DNA from: Acanthosoma haemorrhoidale
Taxonomy: Eukaryota; Arthropoda; Insecta; Hemiptera; Acanthosomatidae
Direction: 5' to 3'
NCBI GenBank assembly: GCA_930367205.1
Contig: OV884015.1
Coordinates: 2,418,001-2,482,000 of the forward strand
Length of the DNA stretch: 64,000 bases
Positions within the stretch are counted from its first letter, which is position 1, and the number at the start of each line of letters is the position of its first letter. This document shows, in pieces, positions 1-11,410 of the stretch. A program made the position numbers and the translations under genes. Below the pieces are notes generated by a model, which saw only the letters and a list, made by a program, of their open reading frames with translations, ran no database searches and was not told the DNA's origin.

Positions 1-763
1 TATTTGACATCATTTGATGTTATATTCACTCGTAACTTGAATCATACGACCGTATCACATGATTGAATGAATGCCAATGATATGGCACACAATCATATTC
101 GACATCATTTGATGTTATATTCACTGGTACCATGAATCATACGACCGTATCACGTGATTGAATAAGTGCTAATGATATGGCACACAATCATATTCGACAT
201 CATCTGATGTTATATTCACTCGTAACTTGAATCATACGATTGTATCACGTGATAAAATGAGTGCTAATGATTAAGCACACTATCTTATTCGACATCATTT
301 GATGTTATATTCACTCGTAACTTTAATCATACGATCATATCACGTGATAGAATGAGTGCCAATGATACAGCACACGATTATATTCGACATCATACATGTT
401 GTATTCATTCGTAACTTAAATCATACGATCGTATCACGTGATACAATAAGTTCAAATGATGCGGTACACAATCATATTCGACATCATTTGATGTTATATT
501 TACTCGTAACTTTTCTCATACGATCGTATCACGTGAAACAATGAGTGCTAATGATACATTATACAATCATATTCAACATCATTTGATGTTATCTTCACTC
601 GTACTTTCATCATACGATCGTATCACGTGATACAATGAGTGCCAATGATACGGTACACTATCATATTCGACATCATTTGATGTTATATTCACTCTTGGCT
701 TCAATCATACGATCGTATCACGTAATATAATGAGAGGCAATGATGCGGTACACTATCATAATC

Positions 764-804
764 GACATCATCTGATGTTATTGATACGGTATACCAGCAT
801 GGTT
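764..804. repeat. 41-bp truncated A unit (type example)
   Basis: An A unit reduced to 41 bp: GACATCATCTGATGTTA runs straight into TTGATACGGTATACCAGC. There are 24 copies, starting at 764, 4038, 5855, 6846, 9752, 10743, 14716, 14947, 19258, 19489, 23325, 23556, 34673, 34904, 41395, 41626, 45085, 46812, 49312, 52965, 54692, 58156, 60955 and 62771. Each is followed by the same CATTTAATG unit, so the deletion happened once and spread by amplification. Confidence 0.93.
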
Positions 805-1410
805 GACATCATTTAATGTTATATTCACTCGTAAGTTTAATCATACGATCGTATCACGTGATACAATGAGTGTTAATGATACATTATACAATCATATTCA
901 ACATCATTTGATGTTATCTTCACTCGTAACTTTCATCATACGATCGTATCACGTGATACAATGAGTGCCAATGATACGGTACACTATCATATTCGACATC
1001 ATTTGATGTTATATTCACTCGTGGCTTCAATCATACGATCGTATCACGTGATATAATGAGTGGCAATGATGCGGTACACTATCATATTCCACATCATTTG
1101 ATGTTATGTTTACTCGTAACTTGAATCACACGATCGTATCACGTGATACAATGAGTTTAAATGATACGGTACACAATCATATTCGACATCATTTGATGTT
1201 ATGTTCACTCGTAACTTGAATTATACGATTGTATCACGTGATACAATGAGTGCTAATGATACAGCACACAATCATATTCGACATCATTTGATGTTATATT
1301 CACTCGTAACTTGAATCATACGACCGTATCACGTGATTGAATGAATGCCAATGATATGGCACAAAATCATATTTGACATCATTTGATGTCATATTCACTC
1401 GTAACTTTAT

Positions 1411-1426
1411 TCATACGATCGTATGA
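1411..1426. other. 16-bp perfect palindrome at A-to-B boundary
   Basis: TCATACGATCGTATGA is its own reverse complement. It lies 6-21 bases before the first B base at 19 of 21 A-to-B boundaries. Other copies start at 7588, 11390, 16449, 20516, 25058, 27904, 29396, 31865, 36121, 38587, 42748, 45447, 47459, 49959, 53327, 55339, 58803 and 63418. At 4685 and 61602 one base differs (CGATCATATGA). Internal A units have only the 12-bp core palindrome. Confidence 0.93.
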
Positions 1427-1431
1427 TCTTT

Positions 1432-2918
1432 AACGTTAGCTCTTGCCCTATTATGTTCTCCTGATACCAAAACAAAGAAAACATCTTTAAAAAGTCGAAT
1501 TTTAACAAAAATGCGTATTTCATAGCTTGTACGTTAGCACCTGCCCCATTATGTTCTCCTGATACCAAAACAAGAAAAATATCGTCAAAAAGTCGAATTT
1601 TTACAAAAATGCGTATTTAGAGCTAGTACGTTAGCTCCTGTCCCGTTATGTTCTCCTGATACCAAAACAAAAAAAATATCGTTCAAAAGTCAAATTTTTA
1701 CAAAAATGCGTATTTCATAGTTGGTACGTTAGCTCCTGCCCTATTATGTTCTCCTGATACGAAAACGAGAAAAATATCGTCAAAAAGTTGAATTTTTCAA
1801 AAATGCGTATTTCATAGCTAGTATGTTAGCTCCTGCCCCATTATGTTCTCCTGATATGAAAACCAGGAAAATATTGTCAAAAAGTTGAATTTTTAAAAAA
1901 TGGGTATTTCATAGCTGGTACGTTAGCTCCTGTCCCATTATGTTCTCCTGATACCAAAACAAGGAAAATATCGTCAAAAAGTCAAATTTTTAAAAAATGC
2001 GTATTTCATAGCTAGTACGTCAGCTTCTACCCCATCATGTTCTCCTGATACTAAAACCAGGAAAATATAGTCAAAAAGTCGAATTTTTAAAAAATGCGTA
2101 TTTCATAGCTAGTACGTCAGCTCCTGCCCCATTATGTTCTCCTGATACGAAAACAACAAAAATATCGTCAAAAAGTCGAATTTTTAAAAAAATGGGTATT
2201 TCATAGCTGGCACGTTAGCTCCTGCTCTTTTATGTTCTCCTGATACTAAATCAAGGAAAATATCGTCAAAAAGTTGAATTTTTCGAAAATGCGTATTTCA
2301 TAGCTAGTACGTTAGCTCCTGCCCCATCATGTTCTCCTGATACTAAAACGAGGAAAAGTTCGTCAAAAAGTTGAATTTTTAAAAAATGGGTATTTCATAG
2401 CTGGTACGTTAGCTCCTGTCCCATTATGTTCTCCTGATACCAAAACAAAGAAAATATCGTCTAAAAATCAAATTTTTACAAAAATGCGTTTTTTATAGCT
2501 GGTACGTTAGCTCCTACCCTATTATGTTCTCCTGATACGAAAACCAGGAAAATATCGTCAAAAAGTCGATTTTTTAAAAAATGCGTATTTCATAGCTAGT
2601 ACGTCAGCTGCTGCCCCATTATGTTCTCCTGATACCTAAACAAGAAAATATCGTCAAAAAGTTGAATTTTTAAAAAAAATGCGTATTTCTTAGCTAGTAC
2701 GTTAGCTCCTGCCTTATTATGTTCTCCTGATACCAAAACAAAGAAAGTGTCATCAAAAAGTTAAATTTTTTTAAAAAAGAGTATTTTATAGCTGGTACGT
2801 TAGCTTCTGAACAATTATGATTTCCTCATACCAAAACAAGAAAAATATCGTCAAAAAGTCGAATTTTAAAATAATGCGTATTTTATAGCTGGTACAATAA
2901 TTCCTGCCCTATTATGTT
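1432..2918. repeat. B1: block of 97-98-bp family B satellite
   Basis: Fifteen units are counted from the GTTCTCC phase mark (1455, 1553, 1650, 1748, 1845 and so on to 2915). Units are individually recognisable and come in a fixed order. The first is marked by AACATCTTTAAAAAG, the second to last by TGATTTCCTCATACC, and the last by GGTACAATAATTCC. B16, B18 and B19 have the same length (1,487 bp) and the same unit order. Confidence 0.97.
2150..2192. other. Representative B unit phased A/T tracts
   Basis: A tracts at 2150-2153, 2158-2162 and 2170-2174, T tract at 2181-2185 and A tract at 2186-2192. Tract centres are roughly 8-12 bp apart, near the helical repeat. Such phasing is known to give intrinsic curvature. 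The arrangement recurs in nearly every B unit. Confidence 0.8.
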
Positions 2919-2935
2919 AACTCGTAGCTTTGATC
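2911..2935. other. Canonical B-to-A boundary (type example)
   Basis: B sequence CCTATTATGTT passes into A sequence ACTCGTAGCTTTGATC. Both families contain TTATGTT followed by C at this point (B: TTATGTTCTCC; A: TTATGTTCACTCG), so the join sits in microhomology. It is repeated at 17 boundaries, as TTAACTCG or TTAATTCG. Confidence 0.9.
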
Positions 2936-4705
2936 ATACGATCGTATCACGTAATATAATGAGTGCTAATGATACATTATACAATCATATTCAACATCAT
3001 TTGATGTTATCTTCACTCGTAACATTCATCATACGATCGTATCACGTGATACAATGAGTGCCAATGATACGGTACACTATTATATTCGACATCATTTGAT
3101 GTTATATTCACTCGTTGCTTCAATCATACGATCGTATCACGTGATATAATGAGTGGCAATGATGCGGTACACTATCATATTCGACATCATTTGATGTTAT
3201 ATTCACTCGTGACTTGAATCATACGATCGTATCACGTGATACAATGAGTGATAATGATTAGGCACACAATCATATTCGACATCATTTGATTTTATGTTCA
3301 CGCGAAACTTTAATCATACAATCATATCACGTGATTGAATGAGTGCCAATGATATAGTACACTATCATATTCGACATCATTTGATGTTATGTTCACCCGA
3401 AACTTCAATCAATCGATCGTATCACGTGATTGAATGAGTGCCAATGATATGACACACAATCATATTCGACATCATTTGATGTTATATTCACTCGTAACTT
3501 GAATCATACGATTGTAACACGTGATACAATGAGTTCAAATGATACGGTACACAATCTATATTCCACATCATTTGATGTTATGTTTACTCGTAACTTTAAT
3601 CATACGATCGTATCAGGTGATACAATGAGTTCAAATGATACGGTACACAATCATATTCAACAGCATTTGATGTTATGTTCACTCGTAACTTGAATCATAC
3701 GATTGTATCACGTGCTACAATGAGTGCTAATGATACAGCACACAATTATATTCGACATCATTCATGTTATATTCAATCGTAACTTAAATCATACGATCGT
3801 ATCACGTGATACAATAATTTCAAATGATGCGGTACACAATCATATTCGACATCATTTGATGTTATCTTCACTCGTAACTTTCATCATACGATCGTATCAC
3901 GTGATACAATGAGTGCCAATGATACGGTACACTATCATATTCGACATCATTTGATGTTATATTCAGTCGTGGCTTCAATCATACGATCGTATCACGTGAT
4001 ATAATAAGTGGCAATATTGCGGTACACTATCATAATCGACATCATCTGATGTTATTGATACGGTATACCAGCATGGTTGACATCATTTAATGTTATATTC
4101 ACTCGTAAGTTTAATCATACGATCGTATCACGTGATACAATGAGTTCAAATGATACAATACACAATCATATTCGACATCATTTGATGTTATGTTTACTCG
4201 TAACTTTATTCTTACGACCGTATCACGTGATTGAATGAATGCCAATGATATGGCACACAATCATATTCGTCATTATTTGGTGTTATATTCACTCGTAACT
4301 TGAATCACACGATCGTATCACGTGATACAATGAGTTCAAATGATACGGTACACAATCATATTCGACATCATTTGATGTTATGTTCACTCGTAACTTGAAT
4401 CATACGATTGTATCACGTGATACAATAAGTTTAAATGATACGGTAAACAATCATATTCGACATCATTTGATGTTATATCCATCCCAAACTTTAATCATAC
4501 GATCGTATCACGTGAAACAATGAGTGCTAATGATACATTATACAATCATATTCAAAATCATTTGATGTTATCTTCACTCGTAACTTTCATCATACGATCG
4601 TATCACGTGATACAATAAGTGCAAATGATACGGCACACTATCATATTTGACATCATTTGATGTCATATTCACTCGTAACTTTATTCATACGATCATATGA
4701 TCTTT
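2919..4705. repeat. A2: family A block
   Basis: About 18.4 units after removing the truncated unit at 4038-4078. The opening carries diagnostic variants GTAACATTCATC and CTCGTTGCTTC, shared with A16, A17, A19 and A20. The end reads CGATCATATGATC instead of the usual CGATCGTATGATC; only A20 shares this. A2 and A20 correspond at offset 57,392 at the start and 56,917 at the end, so A2 is five units (475 bp) longer. Confidence 0.97.
3184..3240. other. Representative A unit dyad cluster
   Basis: Three dyads lie in one typical unit. ACATCA-TT-TGATGT is at 3184-3197, the palindrome ATACGATCGTAT at 3221-3232, and the palindrome ATCACGTGAT at 3231-3240. The last two share AT and form one 20-bp block. 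ATCACGTG matches the E-box and the yeast CDEI consensus RTCACRTG. The pattern recurs about every 95 bp through all A blocks. A binding protein is inference. Confidence 0.9.
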
Positions 4706-4962
4706 AACGTTAGCTCTTGCCCTATTATGTTCTCCTGATACCAAAACAAAGAAAACATCTTTAAAAAGTCGAATATTAACAAAAATGCGTATTTCATAGC
4801 TAGTATGTTAGCTCCTGCCCCATTATGTTCTCCTGATACCTGAACAAGAAAATATCGTCAAAAAGTTGAATTTTTAAAAAAATGCGTATTTCTTAGCTAG
4901 TACGTTAGCTCCTGCCTTATTATGTTCTCCTGATACCAAAACAAAGAAAATGTCATAAAAAA
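4706..4962. repeat. B2: short family B block
   Basis: Only about 2.6 units. It starts with the standard first B unit but stops inside a unit of the GTCATAAAAAA type and passes to A by an alternative breakpoint near 4957-4972. B20 is the same length (257 bp) with the same breakpoint. Confidence 0.96.
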
Positions 4963-4972
4963 TGACAATAAT
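4957..4972. other. Alternative B-to-A boundary
   Basis: The B unit stops after GTCATAAAAAATG and A resumes at ATGCTAATGATTAGG. There is no TTATGTT microhomology and no terminal B marker units. The only other example is at about 61874-61889, part of the same duplicated module. Confidence 0.88.
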
Positions 4973-7608
4973 GCTAATGATTAGGCACACAATCATATTC
5001 GACATATTGTGATGTTATGTTCACGCGAAGTTTTAATTAAACGATCATATCACGTGATTGAATGAGTGCCAATGATATGACAAACAATCATATTTGACAT
5101 CATTTGATGTTATATTCACTCGTAACTTGAATCATACGACCGTATCACATGATTGAATGAATGCCAATGATATGGCACACAATCATATTCGACATCATTT
5201 GATGTTATATTCACTGGTACCATGAATCATACGACCGTATCACGTGATTGAATAAGTGCTAATGATATGGCACACAATCATATTCGACATCATCTGATGT
5301 TATATTCACTCGTAACTTGAATCATACGATTGTATCACGTGATAAAATGAGTGCTAATGATTAAGCACACTATCTTATTCGACATCATTTGATGTTATAT
5401 TCACTCGTAACTTTAATCATACGATCATATCACGTGATAGAATGAGTGCCAATGATACAGCACACGATTATATTCGACATCATTCATGTTGTATTCATTC
5501 GTAACTTAAATCATACGATCGTATCACGTGATACAATAAGTTCAAATGATGCGGTACACAATCATATTCGACATCATTTGATGTTATATTTACTCGTAAC
5601 TTTTCTCATACGATCGTATCACGTGAAACAATGAGTGCTAATGATACATTATACAATCATATTCAACATCATTTGATGTTATCTTCACTCGTAACTTTCA
5701 TCATACGATCGTATCACGTGAAACAATGAGTGCCAATGATACGGTACACTATCATATTCGACATCATTTGATGTTATATTCACTCTTGGCTTCAATCATA
5801 CGATCGTATCACGTAATATAATGAGAGGCAATGATGCGGTACACTATCATAATCGACATCATCTGATGTTATTGATACGGTATACCAGCATGGTTGACAT
5901 CATTTAATGTTATATTCACTCGTAAGTTTAATCATACGATCGTATCACGTGATACAATGAGTGTTAATGATACATTATACAATCATATTCAACATCATTT
6001 GATGTTATCTTCACTCGTAACTTTCATCATACGATCGTATCACGTGATACAATGAGTGCCAATGATACGGTACACTATCATATTCGACATCATTTGATGT
6101 TATATTCACTCGTGGCTTCAATCATACGATCGTATCACGTGATATAATGAGTGGCAATGATGCGGTACACTATCATATTCCACATCATTTGATGTTATGT
6201 TTACTCGTAACTATAATCATACGATCGTATCACGTGATTGAATGAGTGCCAATGATATGGCACACAATCAAATTCGACATTATTTGGTGTTATATTCACT
6301 CGTAACTTGAATCACACGATCGTATCACGTGATACAATGAGTTTAAATGATACGGTACACAATCATATTCGACATCATTTGATGTTATGTTCACTCGTAA
6401 CTTGAATTATACGATTGTATCACGTGATACAATGAGTGCTAATGATACAGCACACAATCATATTCGACATCATTTGATGTTATATTCACTCGTAACTTGA
6501 ATCATACGACCGTATCACGTGATTGAATGAATGCCAATGATATGGCACAAAATCATATTCGACATCATTTGATGTTATATTCACTAGTACCATGAATCTT
6601 ACGATCGTATCACGTGATACCATGAGTGCTAATGATTAGGCACACTATCTTATTCGACATCATTTAATGTTATATTCACTCGTAACTTTAATCATACGAT
6701 CGTATCACGTGATTGAATAAGTGCTAATGATATAGCACACAATCATATTCGACATCATTTGATGTTATATTCACTCGTGGCTTCAATCATACGATCGTAT
6801 CACGTGATATAATAAGTGGCAATGATGCGGTACACTATCATAATCGACATCATCTGATGTTATTGATACGGTATACCAGCATGGTTGACATCATTTAATG
6901 TTATATTCACTCGTAAGTTTAATCATACGATCGTATCACGTGATACAATGAGTTCAAATGATACAATACACAATCATATTCGACATCATTTGATGTTATG
7001 TTTACTCGTAACTTGAATCATACGACCGTATCACGTGATTGAATGAATGCCAATGATATGGCACACAATCATATTCGACATCATTTGATGTTATATTCAC
7101 TGGTACCATGAATCATATGATCGTGTCACGTGATACCATGAGTGCTAATGATACAGCACACAATCTTATTCGACATTATTTGATGTTATATTCACTCGTA
7201 ACTTGAATCATACGATCGTATCACGTGATACAATAAGATTAAATGATACGGTAAACAATCATATTCGACATCATTTGATGTTATATCCATCCTAAACTTT
7301 AATCATACGATCGTATCACGTGATTGAATGAATGCCAATGATATGGCACACAATCATATTCGACATCATTTGATGTTATATTCACTGGTACCATGAATCA
7401 TATGATCGTATCACGTGATACCATGAGTGCTAATGATACAGCACACAATCATATTCAAAATCATTTGATGTTATCTTCACTCGTAACTTTCATCATACGA
7501 TCGTATCTCGTGATACAATAAGTGCAAATGATACGGCACACTATCATATTTGACATCATTTGATGTCATATTCACTCGTAACTTTATTCATACGATCGTA
7601 TGATCTTT
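4963..7608. repeat. A3: family A block
   Basis: About 27 units plus two 41-bp truncated units (5855-5895, 6846-6886). From 5091 it follows A1 at offset 5,090 and A21 at offset 56,917. It keeps one unit (about 6210-6305) that A1 and A21 lack. From about 5793 to 7338 it matches A4 at offset 3,897. Confidence 0.97.
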
Positions 7609-8916
7609 AACGTTAGCACCTGCCCCATTATGTTCTCCTGATACCAAAACAAGAAAAATATCGTCAAAAAGTCGAATTTTTACAAAAATGCGTATTTAGA
7701 GCTAGTACGTTAGCTCCTGTCCCGTTATGTTCTCCTGATACCAAAACAAAAAAAATATCGTTCAAAAGTCAAATTTTTACAAAAATGCGTATTTCATAGT
7801 TGGTACGTTAGCTCCTGCCCTATTATGTTCTCCTGATACGAAAACGAGAAAAATATCGTCAAAAAGTTGAATTTTTCAAAAATGCGTATTTCATAGCTAG
7901 TATGTTAGCTCCTGCCCCATTATGTTCTCCTGATATGAAAACCAGGAAAATATTGTCAAAAAGTTGAATTTTTAAAAAATGGGTATTTCATAGCTGGTAC
8001 GTTAGCTCCTGTCCCATTATGTTCTCCTGATACCAAAACAAGGGAAATATCGTCAAAAAGTCAAATTTTTAAAAAATGCGTATTTCATAGCTAGTACGTC
8101 AGCTTCTGCCCCATCATGTTCTCCTGATACTAAAACCAGGAAAATATAGTCAAAAAGTCGAATTTTTAAAAAATGCGTATTTCATAGCTAGTACGTCAGC
8201 TCCTGCCCCATTATGTTCTCCTGATACGAAAACAACAAAAATATCGTCAAAAAGTCGAATTTTTAAAAAAATGGGTATTTCATAGCTGGCACGTTAGCTC
8301 CTGCTCTTTTATGTTCTCCTGATACTAAATCAAGGAAAATATCGTCAAAAAGTTGAATTTTTCGAAAATGCGTATTTCATAGCTAGTACGTTAGCTCCTG
8401 CCCCATCATGTTCTCCTGATACTAAAACGAGGAAAAGTTCGTCAAAAAGTTGAATTTTTAAAAAATGGGTATTTCATAGCTGGTACGTTAGCTCCTGTCC
8501 CATTATGTTTTCCTGATACCAAAACAAAGAAAATATCGTCTAAAAATCAAATTTTTACAAAAATGCGTTTTTTATAGCTGGTACGTTAGCTCCTACCCTA
8601 TTATGTTCTCCTGATACGAAAACCAGGAAAATATCGTCAAAAAGTCGATTTTTTAAAAAATGCGTATTTCATAGCTAGTACGTCAGCTGCTGCCCCATTA
8701 TGTTCTCCTGATACCTAAACAAGAAAATATCGTCAAAAAGTTGAATTTTTAAAAAAAATGCGTATTTTTAGCTAGTACGTTAGCTCCTGCCTTATTATGT
8801 TCTCCTGATACCAAAACAAAGAAAATGTCATCAAAAAGTTAAATTTTTTTAAAAAATAGTATTTTATACGTAACTATATTTTATAGCTGGTACAATAATT
8901 CCTGCCCTATTATGTT
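7609..8916. repeat. B3: family B block lacking the first unit
   Basis: Unit order follows B1, but the block opens directly with the CGTTAGCACC unit, so the usual first unit is missing. Near the end, part of two units has been lost and replaced by a 9-base filler at 8869-8877 (CGTAACTAT), which matches a family A variant. It shares AGGGAAATAT near 8041 with B4. Confidence 0.96.
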
Positions 8917-11410
8917 AACTCGTAGCTTTGATCATACGATCGTATCACGTAATATAATGAGTGCTAATGATACATTATACAATCATATTCAACATCATTT
9001 GATGTTATCTTCACTCGTAACTTTCATCATACGATCGTATCACGTGATACAATGAGTGCCAATGATACGGTACAGTATTATATTCGACATCATTTGATGT
9101 TATATTCACTCGTTGCTTCAATCATACGATCGTATCACGTGATATAATGAGTGGCAATGATGCGGTACACTATCATATTCGACATCATTTGATGTTATAT
9201 TCACTCGTGACTTGAATCATACGATCGTATCACGTGATACAATGAGTGATAATGATTAGGCACACAATCATATTCGACATCATTTGATTTTATGTTCACG
9301 CGAAACTTTAATCATACAATCATATCACGTGATTGAATGAGTGCCAATGATATAGTACACTATCATATTCGACATCATTTGATGTTATGTTCACCCGAAA
9401 CTTCAATCAATCGATCGTATCACGTGATTGAATGAGTGCCAATGATATGACACACAATCATATTCGACATCATTTGATGTTATATTCACTCGTAACTTGA
9501 ATCATACGATTGTAACACGTGATACAATGAGTTCAAATGATACGGTACACAATCTATATTCCACATCATTTGATGTTATGTTTACTCGTAACTTTAATCA
9601 TACGATCGTATCAGGTGATACAATGAGTTCAAATGATACGGTACACAATCATATTCGACAGCATTTGATGTTATGTTCACTCGTGGCTTCAATCATACGA
9701 TCGTATCACGTGATATAATAAGTGGCAATGATGCGGTACACTATCATAATCGACATCATCTGATGTTATTGATACGGTATACCAGCATGGTTGACATCAT
9801 TTAATGTTATATTCACTCGTAAGTTTAATCATACGATCGTATCACGTGATACAATGAGTGTTAATGATACATTATACAATCATATTCAACATCATTTGAT
9901 GTTATCTTCACTCGTAACTTTCATCATACGATCGTATCACGTGATACAATGAGTGCCAATGATACGGTACACTATCATATTCGACATCATTTGATGTTAT
10001 ATTCACTCGTGGCTTCAATCATACGATCGTATCACGTGATATAATGAGTGGCAATGATGCGGTACACTATCATATTCCACATCATTTGATGTTATGTTTA
10101 CTCGTAACTATAATCATACGATCGTATCACGTGATTGAATGAGTGCCAATGATATGGCACACAATCAAATTCGACATTATTTGGTGTTATATTCACTCGT
10201 AACTTGAATCACACGATCGTATCACGTGATACAATGAGTTTAAATGATACGGTACACAATCATATTCGACATCATTTGATGTTATGTTCACTCGTAACTT
10301 GAATTATACGATTGTATCACGTGATACAATGAGTGCTAATGATACAGCACACAATCATATTCGACATCATTTGATGTTATATTCACTCGTAACTTGAATC
10401 ATACGACCGTATCACGTGATTGAATGAATGCCAATGATATGGCACAAAATCATATTCGACATCATTTGATGTTATATTCACTAGTACCATGAATCTTACG
10501 ATCGTATCACGTGATACCATGAGTGCTAATGATTAGGCACACTATCTTATTCGACATCATTTAATGTTATATTCACTCGTAACTTTAATCATACGATCGT
10601 ATCACGTGATTGAATAAGTGCTAATGATATAGCACACAATCATATTCGACATCATTTGATGTTATATTCAGTCGTGGCTTCAATCATACGATCGTATCAC
10701 GTGATATAATAAGTGACAATGATGCGGTACACTATCATAATCGACATCATCTGATGTTATTGATACGGTATACCAGCATGGTTGACATCATTTAATGTTA
10801 TATTCACTCGTAAGTTTAATCATACGATCGTATCACGTGATACAATGAGTTCAAATGATACAATACACAATCATATTCGACATCATTTGATGTTATGTTT
10901 ACTCGTAACTTGAATCATACGACCGTATCACGTGATTGAATGAATGCCAATGATATGGCACACAATCATATTCGACATCATTTGATGTTATATTCACTGG
11001 TACCATGAATCATATGATCGTGTCACGTGATACCATGAGTGCTAATGATACAGCACACAATCTTATTCGACATTATTTGATGTTATATTCACTCGTAACT
11101 TGAATCATACGATCGTATCACGTGATACAATAAGATTAAATGATACGGTAAACAATCATATTCGACATCATTTGATGTTATATCCATCCTAAACTTTAAT
11201 CATACGATCGTATCACGTGATTGAATGAATGCCAATGATATGGCACACAATCATATTCAAAATCATTTGATGTTATCTTCACTCGTAACTTTCATCATAC
11301 GATCGTATCTCGTGATACAATAAGTGCAAATGATACGGCACACTATCATATTTGACATCATTTGATGTCATATTCACTCGTAACTTTATTCATACGATCG
11401 TATGATCTTT
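8917..11410. repeat. A4: mosaic family A block
   Basis: About 25.4 units plus two truncated units (9752-9792, 10743-10783). Bases 8917 to about 9685 follow A2 at offset 5,998. After a switch at a shared CACTCGT, the rest follows A3 at offset 3,897, dropping to 3,802 after loss of one 95-bp unit near 11250. This is a recombinant of two block types. Confidence 0.95.

Larger units (their letters stand above)
1..1431. repeat. A1: block of 95-bp family A satellite
   Basis: Tandem head-to-tail units of 95 bp; for example the CACAC phase mark recurs at 86, 181 and 276. The block is entered in mid-array at the window edge. It holds one 41-bp truncated unit (764-804). It is nearly identical to A21 and shares with it a one-base loss in CTCGTACTTTCAT (near 600) and the lack of one unit near 1108 that A3 retains. 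Small open frames inside are repeat translations, not genes. Confidence 0.97.

Noticed and set aside
356..544. 62-residue open frame, repeated at 3724, 5446, 14307, 18849, 22916, 34264, 40986, 44771-region and 62363
   Set aside because: It is a translation of two adjacent A units. The 95-bp unit shifts frame each repeat (95 = 3 x 31 + 2), copies arise only where the same units were duplicated, and no initiation context or coding bias is visible.
1..1431. CRISPR-like array (regular palindromic repeats)
   Set aside because: There are no unique spacers. The whole 95-bp period is repetitive, and the array is far too long with no cas genes.
3499..3693. Open frame of 64 residues, with a related 73-residue one at 9497-9718
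   Set aside because: Same A-unit translation. The similarity follows the A2/A4 duplication at offset 5,998.
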